Below, in pieces: positions 1 through 8,970 of a stretch of 64,000 nucleotides of DNA. Under the pieces are notes generated by a model. The model was not told the DNA's origin and did no database searches. It saw only the letters and a program-made list of their open reading frames with translations. This DNA is from Nesterenkonia halotolerans (GTDB lineage: Bacteria > Actinomycetota > Actinomycetes > Actinomycetales > Micrococcaceae): positions 248,001 to 312,000 of the forward strand of contig NZ_JADBEE010000001.1 in NCBI RefSeq assembly GCF_014874065.1, in the 5' to 3' direction. The stretch's first letter is position 1; each line of letters opens with the position of its first letter. The position numbers and the translations under genes are program-made.

Positions 1-236
1 GACTCGCTGCGCCGCATATATCGATCACCACCGACATTCGCCGTGGTCACGGCCACGTAGGGCAGAACCACCGCGAGGGCGAGGAGAACCCAGGTCATCC
101 AGTTCTGCAGGATCACCGCCAGGATGAAGCACACCATGCGGATGGCCATCGACACCGCATAGCGGACCATTCTCCCGTGCTGCTCGTCACTGTGCTTCTG
201 CGGTGCATCAGTGATCGAGTGGACCTGATCGCTCAC
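1..236 (-). CDS. DUF3099 domain membrane protein (3' part outside window)
   Basis: This gene runs off the left edge; 78 codons are visible. It starts at a GTG (236-234) and reads into a short soluble N-terminus followed by two hydrophobic segments (around residues 31-43 and 48-63), the pattern of the small actinobacterial DUF3099 membrane proteins, whose N-terminus typically carries a HSITDA-like motif as seen here near residues 6-11. The start is supported by a TAGACT -10 box at 243-248 (minus strand) lying 6 bases from the GTG, so the mRNA is probably leaderless. It is divergent from fabG. The function of the family is not known to me; the assignment rests on family resemblance and on its place next to fabG, which I recall from other Micrococcaceae. 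Confidence 0.75.
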   Translation of the reverse strand, partial: MSDQVHSITDAPQKHSDEQHGRMVRYAVSMAIRMVCFILAVILQNWMTWVLLALAVVLPYVAVTTANVGGDRYMRRSE

Positions 237-242
237 CAGGAC

Positions 243-248
243 AGTCTA
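243..248 (-). promoter_or_regulatory. -10 box (TAGACT) of the DUF3099 gene, leaderless
   Basis: TAGACT on the minus strand, with 6 bases between it and the GTG start at 236. This spacing puts the transcript start at or next to the start codon. Confidence 0.55.
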
Positions 249-275
249 GGCGTCGAACCTGGAGGCCGGACGGCG

Positions 276-295
276 ATGTGACGCGACGGTCACAT
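276..295. promoter_or_regulatory. Perfect 7-bp inverted repeat upstream of fabG (operator candidate)
   Basis: ATGTGAC and GTCACAT are separated by 6 bases (GCGACG). The site lies between the divergent DUF3099 and fabG genes. If TAGGCT at 307-312 is the fabG -10 box, the repeat covers the -35 region. The half-sites resemble TGTGA/TCACA of CRP/GlxR sites, but the inner spacing is 8 rather than 6, so a CRP-type assignment is doubtful. Confidence 0.45.
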
Positions 296-309
296 AACCG
301 CTGACATAG

Positions 310-1098
<789 letters not shown>

Positions 1099-1172
1099 CC
1101 TTCCGGGCGCGGCCGCACGCCCCACGCAGCACGCGAGACAGCACACCACGACGCAGAACTGAGGAAGAACTC

Positions 1173-1934
1173 ATGACACAGCAGGACCTGGCCGGAACCG
1201 GCGCCATCGTCACCGGATCCTCCCGCGGCATCGGTGCCGCCACCGCAGCGCTGCTCGGCGCCCGAGGCGCGGGCGTCGTGATCAACTACCGGCAGAAGGC
1301 GCCCCGGGCCAAGAAGGTGGTGGCCGGCATCGAGGAGGCCGGTGGTCGCGCCGTCGCCGTCGGAGCGGACCTGACCGAGGAGGCCGGGGCGCAGGCCCTG
1401 GTGGACGCCGCGGTGGAGAACTTCGGCTCGCTGGATCTGCTCGTGCTCAACGCCTCCGGCGGCATGGAGTCCGGGCGCGGCGAGGACTACGCGCTGATGC
1501 TCAACCGCGACGCCCAGGTCCAGATGGCGCGCGCAGCGATCCAGGTGATGTCCAAGGGCAGCCAGATCGTGTTCGTCACCAGCCACCAGGCGCACTTCAT
1601 CAAGCAGACCGCCACGATGGACTCCTACGAACCCGTGGCTCGATCTAAGCGAGCCGGGGAGGATGCGCTCCTGGAGCTGATCCCGGAGCTCGACGCCAAG
1701 GGCATCACGCTCACCGTGGTCTCGGGCGACATGATCGAAGGCACCATCACAGCGACGCTGCTCGAACGCGCCGAACCTGGTGCGATCGCCTCACGCCGTG
1801 AAGCCGCGGGTCGGCTCTACAGCGTGGAGGAGTTCGCAGCGGAGATCGCCTCTCTGGTGGGACGCGATGACCTGGAGCAGGGCCATACCGAGCTCGTCGG
1901 CGGTGCCGAGGATTTCCTGGCGGCGAACAGCTAG
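1173..1934 (+). CDS. SDR oxidoreductase with Tyr-x6-Lys motif, candidate enoyl-ACP reductase
   Basis: A 253-residue SDR with a FabG-like cofactor motif (TGSSRGIG near residue 14) and a later NASGG. The expected YxxxK is absent; instead Y152 and K159 are separated by six residues (YEPVARSK). That Y-x6-K spacing is the signature of enoyl-ACP reductases FabI/InhA and of FabL, and FabL likewise joins a FabG-like glycine motif to Y-x6-K. Position directly after fabG fits the same pathway. The start has a good ribosome site (GAGGAAG at 1161-1167). Inference: it may supply the last reduction of the elongation cycle. The alternative is an SDR of unknown substrate. The family resemblance is clear; the enoyl reductase activity is not proven. 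Confidence 0.7.
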   Translation: MTQQDLAGTGAIVTGSSRGIGAATAALLGARGAGVVINYRQKAPRAKKVVAGIEEAGGRAVAVGADLTEEAGAQALVDAAVENFGSLDLLVLNASGGMESGRGEDYALMLNRDAQVQMARAAIQVMSKGSQIVFVTSHQAHFIKQTATMDSYEPVARSKRAGEDALLELIPELDAKGITLTVVSGDMIEGTITATLLERAEPGAIASRREAAGRLYSVEEFAAEIASLVGRDDLEQGHTELVGGAEDFLAANS

Positions 1935-1938
1935 CCGT

Positions 1939-1971
1939 CTGGGCGCTCGACGCTGATCCTCAGGCGCCCAG
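1939..1971. terminator. Hairpin between convergent genes, candidate bidirectional terminator
   Basis: CTGGGCGC (1939-1946) is repeated inverted as GCGCCCAG (1964-1971) with a 17-base loop. It sits in the 25-base gap between the SDR gene and the M56 peptidase gene and reaches into the last codons of the latter. It has no T-run on either side. Confidence 0.35.
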
Positions 1972-3036
1972 CAGCAGCGCCGCCGCAGGCACCAGCACCA
2001 GTGCTGCGGCGATGCCGATCACGCCCCCGAGGGCTGGCCGGGACAGCGGCGCCGGGGGCGCCAGCAGCCTGCGCAGCCGTGCCGTGGTGATCAGCGTGGA
2101 CTCCGTGGCGTCGCCGCTCGTGGAGTCAGCGCCGGTCTCGTCGCCGCCCGCGATCTCGGCTGCGGCCGCGGCACGGCTCTCCTCGACAGTCTGAGTTCTC
2201 CCGCGAAGGACGTCCTGGTGATCCGGGCCGGCCGTGCTCAGCGCCAGTGCGCGCAGCAGATCACCACGCGTATGGGCGCGCAGAGCGCCGTCGTCGGCCA
2301 GCATCTCGGTCAGCTCCGTCACCGCGGCGCGGCCGTGCCGCGTGGTGGGCAGCCAGGGCAGCGCGCGATACCAGGCCTCGAAGGCCATGGTGAGAAAGTG
2401 GTGGCGCTGCTGCAGATGGGTCTTCTCATGCGCGACGACGGCGCCCAGCTCGGCCTCCGAGAGCTGGTTCAGCAGCCCGCGGGAGAGCACCGTCACGGAC
2501 CCGGCGTTCGTGCGTCCGGGCAGGCAGTAGGCCAGCGGGGCCTCGTGCTCGAGCACATGGGCGTCGCCCAGCTCTGCGGAGAGGTTCAGATGCCGCCCCA
2601 GTGTGGCGGCCTGGTTTCCGTCCACCGGTGTGGAGAGCAGGCGCACCACATCACGGTGACGGCGTCGCTGGCCCAGCACCCGGATATAGGTCAGCAGCAG
2701 GGTCAGCAGCAGGTGCCCGCCCAGCAGAACGCTCAGGCACAGCGCGAAGATGTGTCCCGGATGTACTCCAAGGTCCGTCAGAGCCGCGAAATCTGCGGCG
2801 GCCATGAGTCCCAGCACCTTGGAAGCGGCGGCGGGCACCGAATCTCCGAATGGCCCGAGGCCGTAGACCATCGGGGCGCCGACCATGGAGACGCCTCCGG
2901 CCAGCGCAATGGCCTGCCACAGCAGCATCGCTGCCCAGGGGGAGCGGGACCGGAAGTTCGCCTCGCGGAGCAGCCGCGGCACAGAGATCGCCAGCACGAG
3001 GGCCAGGGCGGCGAGGCATGCGGCGAGGATGGTCAC
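1960..3036 (-). CDS. M56 family (BlaR1/MecR1-type) membrane metallopeptidase
   Basis: A 358-residue integral membrane protein with hydrophobic segments near residues 3-20, 35-60, 95-120 and 335-356, and a zinc-peptidase motif HEKTH (H203, E204, H207) in a cytoplasmic loop. This is the peptidase part of BlaR1-like sensors; there is no C-terminal penicillin-binding sensor domain, as is usual for the short actinobacterial M56 proteins. It follows the BlaI-type repressor gene (31-base gap) on the same strand, so it probably acts on that repressor. The GTG start has TAAACT at 3043-3048, 6 bases away, so it may also be transcribed separately as a leaderless message. The inducing signal is unknown; no beta-lactamase gene is adjacent. 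Confidence 0.8.
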   Translation of the reverse strand: MTILAACLAALALVLAISVPRLLREANFRSRSPWAAMLLWQAIALAGGVSMVGAPMVYGLGPFGDSVPAAASKVLGLMAAADFAALTDLGVHPGHIFALCLSVLLGGHLLLTLLLTYIRVLGQRRRHRDVVRLLSTPVDGNQAATLGRHLNLSAELGDAHVLEHEAPLAYCLPGRTNAGSVTVLSRGLLNQLSEAELGAVVAHEKTHLQQRHHFLTMAFEAWYRALPWLPTTRHGRAAVTELTEMLADDGALRAHTRGDLLRALALSTAGPDHQDVLRGRTQTVEESRAAAAAEIAGGDETGADSTSGDATESTLITTARLRRLLAPPAPLSRPALGGVIGIAAALVLVPAAALLLGA

Positions 3037-3042
3037 CGAGTC

Positions 3043-3048
3043 AGTTTA
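3043..3048 (-). promoter_or_regulatory. -10 box (TAAACT) before the M56 peptidase gene, leaderless
   Basis: TAAACT on the minus strand with 6 bases to the GTG at 3036. It lies between the BlaI-type gene and the peptidase gene and would give the peptidase its own start of transcription. Confidence 0.45.
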
Positions 3049-3067
3049 GTGGGAGCGCCGTGGGGGT

Positions 3068-3409
3068 TCAGTTCTGCAGCAGGCGGCGCAGCGCGGCGGC
3101 CTCGGAATCGGGGATGGTCCCGATGAACCTGGCCAGCACGGCCTCACGATCCCCTGCGGTGCCCAAGACCTCGTTGAGCATCTCCACGGTGTGCTCTTCG
3201 CGGGAGGCGGTGGCCGAATAGCGGTGGGGCCTCGTGGACCTCTCGCGCCGGACCATCTCTTTGCGCTCGAGCCGGGAGAGCACTGTCAGCACCGTGGTCA
3301 CGGCCAGATCCTCACCCAGGCGATCACGCACGTCATTGGCGCTGAGGGATTCGGCGCTGTCCCAGAGCAGGCCCATGACCGAGCGCTCAAGTCCTCCGAG
3401 AGTGGCCAT
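3068..3409 (-). CDS. BlaI/MecI/CopY family transcriptional repressor
   Basis: A 113-residue winged-helix repressor of the Penicillinase_R family. The N-terminal half matches the DNA-binding domain (GGLERSVMGLLWD, then TTVLTVLSRLERKEMVRR); the C-terminal third is the dimerisation part. The ATG at 3409 is chosen over an upstream in-frame start because AAGGAG lies 9 bases before it and because homologues begin with a short lead into L-E-x-x-V/I-M. In BlaI and MecI the paired M56 peptidase triggers cleavage of the repressor; the peptidase gene follows here. An inverted repeat (CTACA-CGC-TGTAG) at 3531-3549 is the likely operator. The target genes beyond its own operon cannot be told from the window. 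Confidence 0.85.
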   Translation of the reverse strand: MATLGGLERSVMGLLWDSAESLSANDVRDRLGEDLAVTTVLTVLSRLERKEMVRRERSTRPHRYSATASREEHTVEMLNEVLGTAGDREAVLARFIGTIPDSEAAALRRLLQN

Positions 3410-3530
3410 CTTCGGGTGCTCCTTATCGGGTGTCACAACAGTGGTTCTTCTACAACGGTGCACCTGGGAGCGCCGAACGGGCCGCGCCATCGTGCAGCTA
3501 AGGCACCAGGATACTCCTGCTCAAGAGTGA

Positions 3531-3549
3531 TTTCTACACGCTGTAGTAA
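3531..3549. promoter_or_regulatory. BlaI-type operator candidate (CTACA-N3-TGTAG)
   Basis: The dyad CTACA CGC TGTAG (3534-3546), extended by TT on the left and AA on the right, matches the TACA...TGTA core of BlaI/MecI operators. It is about 120 bases upstream of the BlaI-type start and just past the parC stop, as expected for autoregulation. A further half-site-like CTTCTACAAC lies near 3448-3457. Confidence 0.55.
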
Positions 3550-3556
3550 TGGTGTG

Positions 3557-6139
3557 TCACGATCCGTCGACGGTGTGGACGTTCAGCGTCTCGGGGCTCG
3601 GTGCGATGGCATCCACAGCGCGTTCCAACGGGACGCCGGAGGCGTCACGGCGGGCCATCTCGGAGGGAAGGTTCCGCGCCGTGCCGTTCTTCGCGGCACC
3701 CAGTGCGGGGCCGATGCCTGCCCAGCCCAGCCGGAGGTGATCTTCTCCGCGCATGAACCGGTGGGCGCGCACGCCCGAGGTGCCGCGACCCTTGGCCGGA
3801 AACTCCACCAGGTCCGTGAGCTTGATGCTCCCCGACTCGAACCCTTCCAGGGGGGTGTCTCCGGCGGCGAGTGTGACCACCAGGGCAGGGGAGCTCAGCT
3901 GCTGCTCCGAGTCTGACGCAGCGTCACTCGCGGAGTCGGTTCCCGTCCCGGCGAGGGCGTCTGCCGGAACCACGGAGAAGCCGATGACCGAATCGCCCTC
4001 GGCGAGCTTGATGCCCAGCATGCCTGCAGCGGTGCGTCCCTGGGCCCGGACGAGTCCAGCCTCAAAGTGCAGCAGCTGCGCCCCCGCGGTGATGAAGCAG
4101 AGGTGATCGGCGTCGTCGGCGGCGACTGCGGCGCTGATGATCCGGTCCTGGGCGCGCCCCTCGCCCTTGAGTGAGATGACCTCCCAATCGTCTCGATTGA
4201 GCGGGTATTCGGGGTTCACGCGCTTGACCCGTCCCTGGGCGGTGCCCAAGGCGATGACCGCATCGAGCGGGACGAAGGCGAGCAGCTCCTCGTTCTTCTC
4301 CAGGCGCAGGAAGTCCTTCGCCTTCACACCGTGGGTCAGGTTCACGGCGCCGGAGGACATCTCGATCGCGGGCATGTCCACCACGGGGACCCGGATCATG
4401 CGGCCCGTGGAGGTGACTGCGCCGATCTCTCCGCGTGCGGTGGTGGACACTGCGGAGGTCAGCGCGTCGTGCCGGGCGCGTCGGGTGGGATGGACCAGGG
4501 TGCTGCGATTCGTGGTCCGAGCCAGCTGACCCGAGGTGGACAGCACGGCCCAGCAGGGCGCATCTGGGATCTGCAGACTGGTGGAGCCGCCCGTCGGACC
4601 GGCTTCTGCCGGTGCGGCTGCTGCGGTGGGGGCCGCCTCCGCGTCGAGCAGCTCGGTGCGTCGATCGTCGCCGTACTTGGCGGCCACCTCGTCCAATTCA
4701 TCGGCGACCAGGCCGCGCAGGCGCTGTTCAGACCCGAGGATGGCTTCGAGCTCGGCGATCTCTGCCTCCAGGCGCTCCTTCTCCTGTTCCAGCTCCAGCG
4801 CCGAGTAGCGCGTGAGCTGGCGCAGCCGCAGCTCGAGGATGTGATCGGCCTGGGCCTGGGTGAGGTCGAAGATCTGCATCAGTCGCTGGCGCGCAGCGCC
4901 GGTGTCCTCCGCGGCACGGATGATCTGGATGACCTCGTCGATGTCCAGGATGGCGATGAGCAGACCCTTGACCAGGTGCAGGCGGTCCTCACGCTTGCGC
5001 AGCCGGTAGGCGCTGCGCCGACGGACCACGTCCAGGCGATGGTCCACGTAGACCTGGAGCATCTCCAGCAGACCCAGCGTGCGGGGCTGACCGTTGACCA
5101 GCGCCACGTTGTTGATGCCGAAGGAGTCCTCCAGCGGCGTCTGCTTATAGAGCTGCGCGAGCACCGCCTGCGGGTTGAAGCCCGCCTTGAGTTCGATGAT
5201 CATCCGCAGCCCGTGCTTGCGATCGGTCAGATCCAGGACATCGGAGATTCCGGTGAGCTTCTTCGCCTGGACGGCGTCCTTGATCTTCTCGATGACCTTC
5301 TCGGGGCCGACCATGTAGGGCAGCTGGGTCACCACGATCCCGGTCTTGCGCGCCGAGACCTGCTCGATGGAGACCTTGGCTCGGGTCTTGAAGGAGCCGC
5401 GCCCGGTGCGGTAGGCGTCGGCGATGCCGTCCAGTCCCACGATCCGGCCGCCGGAGGGCAGGTCCGGGCCCGGGATGTGGACCATGAGGTCCTCCACCGT
5501 GGCCTCGGGGTGCAGGATCAGGTGTTTGGCCCCGTTGATGACCTCGCGCATATTGTGCGGCGCCATGTTCGTGGCCATGCCCACAGCGATTCCCGATGCG
5601 CCGTTGACGAGCAGATTCGGGAAGGCGCTGGGGAGCACGCCGGGCTGGGTGAGCTGGTTGTCGTAGTTCGGCTCGAAGTCCACGACGTCCTCGTCGAGGT
5701 CTGCGGTCATCGACAGCGCCGCAGCGGTCATCCGCGCCTCGGTGTAGCGCGGGGCCGCAGGCCCGTCGTCGAGAGAGCCGAAGTTGCCATGGCCGTCGAC
5801 CAGGGGCAGGCGCAGTGCGAAGGGCTGCGCCATGCGCACCAGGGCGTCATAGATCGCGGCGTCGCCATGGGGATGCAGCTTGCCCATCACCTCGCCGACC
5901 ACGCGCGCGGACTTGACGTGGCCCTTCTCGGGCCGCAGGCCCATGTCCGACATCATGTACAGGATCCTGCGCTGCACCGGTTTGAGCCCGTCCCGTGCGT
6001 CCGGCAGCGCGCGCGAGTAGATCACCGAGTAGGCGTACTCCAGGAAGGAGGTCTCCATCTCCGCAGAGACGTCGATGTCGATGATGTTCTTCTCCGGGGT
6101 GACCGGGGGAGTCTCGGCGCTCTTGGATTGGCGGGCCAT
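3557..6139 (-). CDS. parC: DNA topoisomerase IV / gyrase subunit A (ParC)
   Basis: The 860-residue type IIA topoisomerase breakage-reunion subunit. Seen: the N-terminal winged-helix region with the quinolone-resistance segment ([10 protein letters not shown], residues 89-98), the catalytic tyrosine Y132 in RYTEARM, a coiled-coil tower rich in E/L/A around residues 410-500, and a C-terminal beta-pinwheel with degenerate repeats. The start ATG at 6139 precedes MARQSKSAE; upstream in-frame codons would run into the divergent promoter. In Micrococcaceae a separate gyrA lies with gyrB near the origin, and a ParC-type gene next to a GNAT/acyl-CoA synthetase gene is familiar, which is why I name it parC. 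Residues 94 and 95 are both Ala, where most quinolone-sensitive enzymes carry Ser. Distinguishing ParC from a second GyrA would need phylogeny. Confidence 0.85.
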   Translation of the reverse strand: MARQSKSAETPPVTPEKNIIDIDVSAEMETSFLEYAYSVIYSRALPDARDGLKPVQRRILYMMSDMGLRPEKGHVKSARVVGEVMGKLHPHGDAAIYDALVRMAQPFALRLPLVDGHGNFGSLDDGPAAPRYTEARMTAAALSMTADLDEDVVDFEPNYDNQLTQPGVLPSAFPNLLVNGASGIAVGMATNMAPHNMREVINGAKHLILHPEATVEDLMVHIPGPDLPSGGRIVGLDGIADAYRTGRGSFKTRAKVSIEQVSARKTGIVVTQLPYMVGPEKVIEKIKDAVQAKKLTGISDVLDLTDRKHGLRMIIELKAGFNPQAVLAQLYKQTPLEDSFGINNVALVNGQPRTLGLLEMLQVYVDHRLDVVRRRSAYRLRKREDRLHLVKGLLIAILDIDEVIQIIRAAEDTGAARQRLMQIFDLTQAQADHILELRLRQLTRYSALELEQEKERLEAEIAELEAILGSEQRLRGLVADELDEVAAKYGDDRRTELLDAEAAPTAAAAPAEAGPTGGSTSLQIPDAPCWAVLSTSGQLARTTNRSTLVHPTRRARHDALTSAVSTTARGEIGAVTSTGRMIRVPVVDMPAIEMSSGAVNLTHGVKAKDFLRLEKNEELLAFVPLDAVIALGTAQGRVKRVNPEYPLNRDDWEVISLKGEGRAQDRIISAAVAADDADHLCFITAGAQLLHFEAGLVRAQGRTAAGMLGIKLAEGDSVIGFSVVPADALAGTGTDSASDAASDSEQQLSSPALVVTLAAGDTPLEGFESGSIKLTDLVEFPAKGRGTSGVRAHRFMRGEDHLRLGWAGIGPALGAAKNGTARNLPSEMARRDASGVPLERAVDAIAPSPETLNVHTVDGS

Positions 6140-6217
6140 AGCGGGTGAGCTGATCCTGTTTCTGTCGGTGGGCGGGTGCCTGCCAGAGGGCAGTATCCAT
6201 TGCAGTGACGTGATGGT

Positions 6218-6223
6218 TAGTCT
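6218..6223 (+). promoter_or_regulatory. -10 box (TAGTCT) of the acetyltransferase fusion, leaderless
   Basis: TAGTCT with 7 bases to the ATG at 6231 in the divergent gap with parC; no ribosome binding site precedes this ATG. Confidence 0.55.
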
Positions 6224-6230
6224 TGATCCT

Positions 6231-8966
6231 ATGGGCGAGTCACCTCGAACCGGCGGATATCCGGCGCACTGGGAAGCAGATGTCGTGCTGCGTGATGGGG
6301 CTGCGGCGCATCTTCGACCGATCAGTCCCCAGGACTCCGAACGGCTGCAACGCATGCATGCGGCGCAGTCCGACTCCTCAATCTACCTGCGTTACTTCAC
6401 CTTCAAGTCTGCGCTGACGGAGAAGGAGCTCATCCGCTTCACCCAGGTCGACCATGTGGATCGCGTGGCCATGGTGATCCTGCTCGATGAGGAGATCATC
6501 GGGGTGGGTGGATTCGACCGGATCGACGACACCAGTGAGGCAGAGGTCTCCTTCAACATCTCGGACAAGCACCAGGGCCGGGGCCTGGGATCGGTGCTGC
6601 TGGAGCACCTGGCGGCCGCAGGGCGCGAACGCGGGCTGGAGCGCTTCTCTGCGGAGGTGCTGCCGGAGAACCGCAAGATGCTGACCGTCTTCTCGGAGGC
6701 GGGGTATGAGACCCAGCGGCGCTTTGAAGACGGGGTGGTCATGCTCGAGTTCCCCATCGACCCCACGGAGAAGTCCCGAGCGGTGATGGAGGCTCGCGAG
6801 CACCGTGCCGAGTCACGCAGCGTGGCCGAGCTCCTGGCCCCGGAGCAGGTGGCCGTCATCGGTGCTTCCCGCGAGTACGGGTCGGTGGGCTACCACCTGG
6901 TTCAGAACCTCATCGAGGGTCATTTCACCGGAGGGGTCCACTCTGTCAACCCTGAGGCCTTCGAGGTCGGGGGAGTCCAGGCCTCCGCCTCGCTGGCCCA
7001 TATCAAGCAGCAGATCGACCTCGCCGTGGTCGCGGTTCCGGCCGAGCAGCTGGCCGAGGTCGTCGCCGATTGTGGCCGCAACGGTGTCAAGGGGATCCTC
7101 GTGGTCACCGCCCCCGAGCTCGGAGCCCAGGCTGAGGAGCAGGATCATCGCCCCTTCGATCAGCGTGAGCTGGTGCGACTGGCCAGGCGGTGGGGGATGC
7201 GCGTGATCGGGCCCGCCTCGGTGGGTCTGATGAACACCGATCCGGATGTCTCGCTGAACGCCTCGCTGTCACCGACCATGCCGCTGCGCGGCGGGGTGGG
7301 TCTGTTCAGCCAGTCGGCGTCGATCGGGGTCTCGCTCTTCGCCCAGGCCAACCGGCGTGAGCTTGGCCTCTCCTCGGTGATCTCCGCCGGCAACCGGGCC
7401 GATCTCTCCGGCAATGACGCGATGCAGTACTTCGAGGATGATGACTCCACCCGCGCGGTCGGGGTCTACCTCGAGAGCTTCGGCAACCCGCGCAAGTTCT
7501 CCCGGATCGCGCGGCGGCTCTCGCGGACCAAACCCGTGGTGGTCGCCAAGTCAGACGTGATGGGGCGCAGCCTACCCCCGGGGCATGAGGTGCGCACCAC
7601 CCGCGCCCCGATGGGAGCCGTGGATTCGATGCTGGAGCACTCCGGCGTGATCCAGGTGGGCAACCACGACTCGCTCATGGACGTGCTCCAGGTGCTGGCC
7701 ACCCAGCCGCTGCCCGGCGGTGATCGGATCGGGATCCTGTCGAATTCTCCGTCCATGGGCAGGATCCTTGCCGATACGGCCGAGACTCTGGGGCTCACGG
7801 CCGTTCGTGTCGTCGGAGATCTGGACCTCGACCTTCCCCGCGCGGCCGCCGACGCCGCGCTGGCCGGGGCGCTGGAGGAGCTCTTCATCGCCGAGGACAT
7901 CGACGCCGTCGCGCTGTGTCTGCAGCCGGCCGTGACCGGCGAGCACTACGACCACAGCCGGCTCATCTCACAGACCGCCCGGCAGCACACCAAACCGATG
8001 GTGGCCTCCTGGATCGGAGTCCTCGACGCGAGCGTGCCGCTGAACCATATCGGCAACGCCGCCCTGGTGATCGAGGACGGCTCGCTGCAGCAGGGGTTCC
8101 CGGTGTTCTCCTCGCCCGAGCGGTCCCTGGTGGCCCTGGCGAAGATCGTGCGTTACCAGCGCTGGCGTTCTGCCGGCATCGGCGAGGCCTACGTGCCGAA
8201 GGGCCTGGAGGGGACCGCCGCCTCGCGCCGCGGGGACGAGCTGCTGGACGGCTGGCTCGACGGCGTCCAGGGCGCTCAGCTCGAATCGCTGGACGCGGAT
8301 CGCTGTGCGGAGCTGCTCGGGGTCTACGGCATGTCGATGCTGCGTTCGGTCGCGTTCTCCACCGAGGAGGAGGCGCTGGCTGCGGCTGAGGCGCTGGGCT
8401 ACCCGGTGGCGGTGAAGTCGACCAACACCTATCTGCGTCACCGGCTCGACCTGGGCGGGGTCCAGCTCAACATCGAGGACCCCGAGGGGCTGCGACGCGC
8501 GATCGCGGAGATGCGTCATGTGCTGGCCGACTACGGCGCCGCCGGGCTGGAGCTGCAGTCGATGGCCCCTGCCGGTCAGGGCTGCGTGGTCCGCGCGATC
8601 GAGGATCCGCTGATGGGCCCGGTCGTCTCCTTCGGGCTCTCCGGGGACGCCGTGGAGCTGCTCGACGACTGGGCGCACGCGGTGCCCCCGCTCACGGATC
8701 AGGACCTGCGCGGCCTCGTGCGTCGCCCCCGCGCCGCCAAGCGGCTCTTCGGGTACAAGGGCGTCCCCGCGGTGGACATCGCAGGGCTGGAGGACACGCT
8801 GCAGCGCGTGGCCATGCTCAAGGACAACCACCCGCAGGTGGCGTCGCTGGAGCTGACCCCGGTGCTGGCCTCACCCGAGGGCGTTCAGGTGCTGCATGCG
8901 GCGATCGAGATCGCGAACCCGGAGCAGCGCACGGATTCCGCCCGCCGCGCGATCAGCCGCTACTGA
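6231..8966 (+). CDS. GNAT acetyltransferase fused to NDP-forming acyl-CoA synthetase (protein acyltransferase)
   Basis: A 911-residue multidomain protein. The N-terminus (about 20-175) is a GNAT fold with the acetyl-CoA loop around [15 protein letters not shown]; then comes a CoA-binding Rossmann domain (about 205-300, starting [15 protein letters not shown]), flavodoxin-like ligase domains (about 310-670), and an ATP-grasp domain (about 690-900). This order, acetyltransferase first, is that of actinobacterial PatA-type protein lysine acetyltransferases; E. coli PatZ has the reverse order. Members acetylate acetyl-CoA synthetase and other metabolic enzymes, the synthetase part usually being catalytically silent. 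The ATG at 6231 lies 7 bases after TAGTCT; an alternative ATG at 6213 lacks such a signal. No cyclic-nucleotide-binding domain is present. Substrates are not known here. Confidence 0.8.
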   Translation: MGESPRTGGYPAHWEADVVLRDGAAAHLRPISPQDSERLQRMHAAQSDSSIYLRYFTFKSALTEKELIRFTQVDHVDRVAMVILLDEEIIGVGGFDRIDDTSEAEVSFNISDKHQGRGLGSVLLEHLAAAGRERGLERFSAEVLPENRKMLTVFSEAGYETQRRFEDGVVMLEFPIDPTEKSRAVMEAREHRAESRSVAELLAPEQVAVIGASREYGSVGYHLVQNLIEGHFTGGVHSVNPEAFEVGGVQASASLAHIKQQIDLAVVAVPAEQLAEVVADCGRNGVKGILVVTAPELGAQAEEQDHRPFDQRELVRLARRWGMRVIGPASVGLMNTDPDVSLNASLSPTMPLRGGVGLFSQSASIGVSLFAQANRRELGLSSVISAGNRADLSGNDAMQYFEDDDSTRAVGVYLESFGNPRKFSRIARRLSRTKPVVVAKSDVMGRSLPPGHEVRTTRAPMGAVDSMLEHSGVIQVGNHDSLMDVLQVLATQPLPGGDRIGILSNSPSMGRILADTAETLGLTAVRVVGDLDLDLPRAAADAALAGALEELFIAEDIDAVALCLQPAVTGEHYDHSRLISQTARQHTKPMVASWIGVLDASVPLNHIGNAALVIEDGSLQQGFPVFSSPERSLVALAKIVRYQRWRSAGIGEAYVPKGLEGTAASRRGDELLDGWLDGVQGAQLESLDADRCAELLGVYGMSMLRSVAFSTEEEALAAAEALGYPVAVKSTNTYLRHRLDLGGVQLNIEDPEGLRRAIAEMRHVLADYGAAGLELQSMAPAGQGCVVRAIEDPLMGPVVSFGLSGDAVELLDDWAHAVPPLTDQDLRGLVRRPRAAKRLFGYKGVPAVDIAGLEDTLQRVAMLKDNHPQVASLELTPVLASPEGVQVLHAAIEIANPEQRTDSARRAISRY

Positions 8967-8970
8967 GGGC

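Noticed and set aside
276..295. Calling the fabG palindrome a true CRP/GlxR site
   Set aside because: CRP-type sites need 6 bases between TGTGA and TCACA; here there are 8, so it is listed only as an unassigned dyad.
4331..6148. Long open frame of 605 codons on the plus strand opposite parC
   Set aside because: It is the antisense shadow of parC in GC-rich DNA; composition is dominated by D/H/Q/R/V/L typical of shadow frames and there is no ribosome site or family match.
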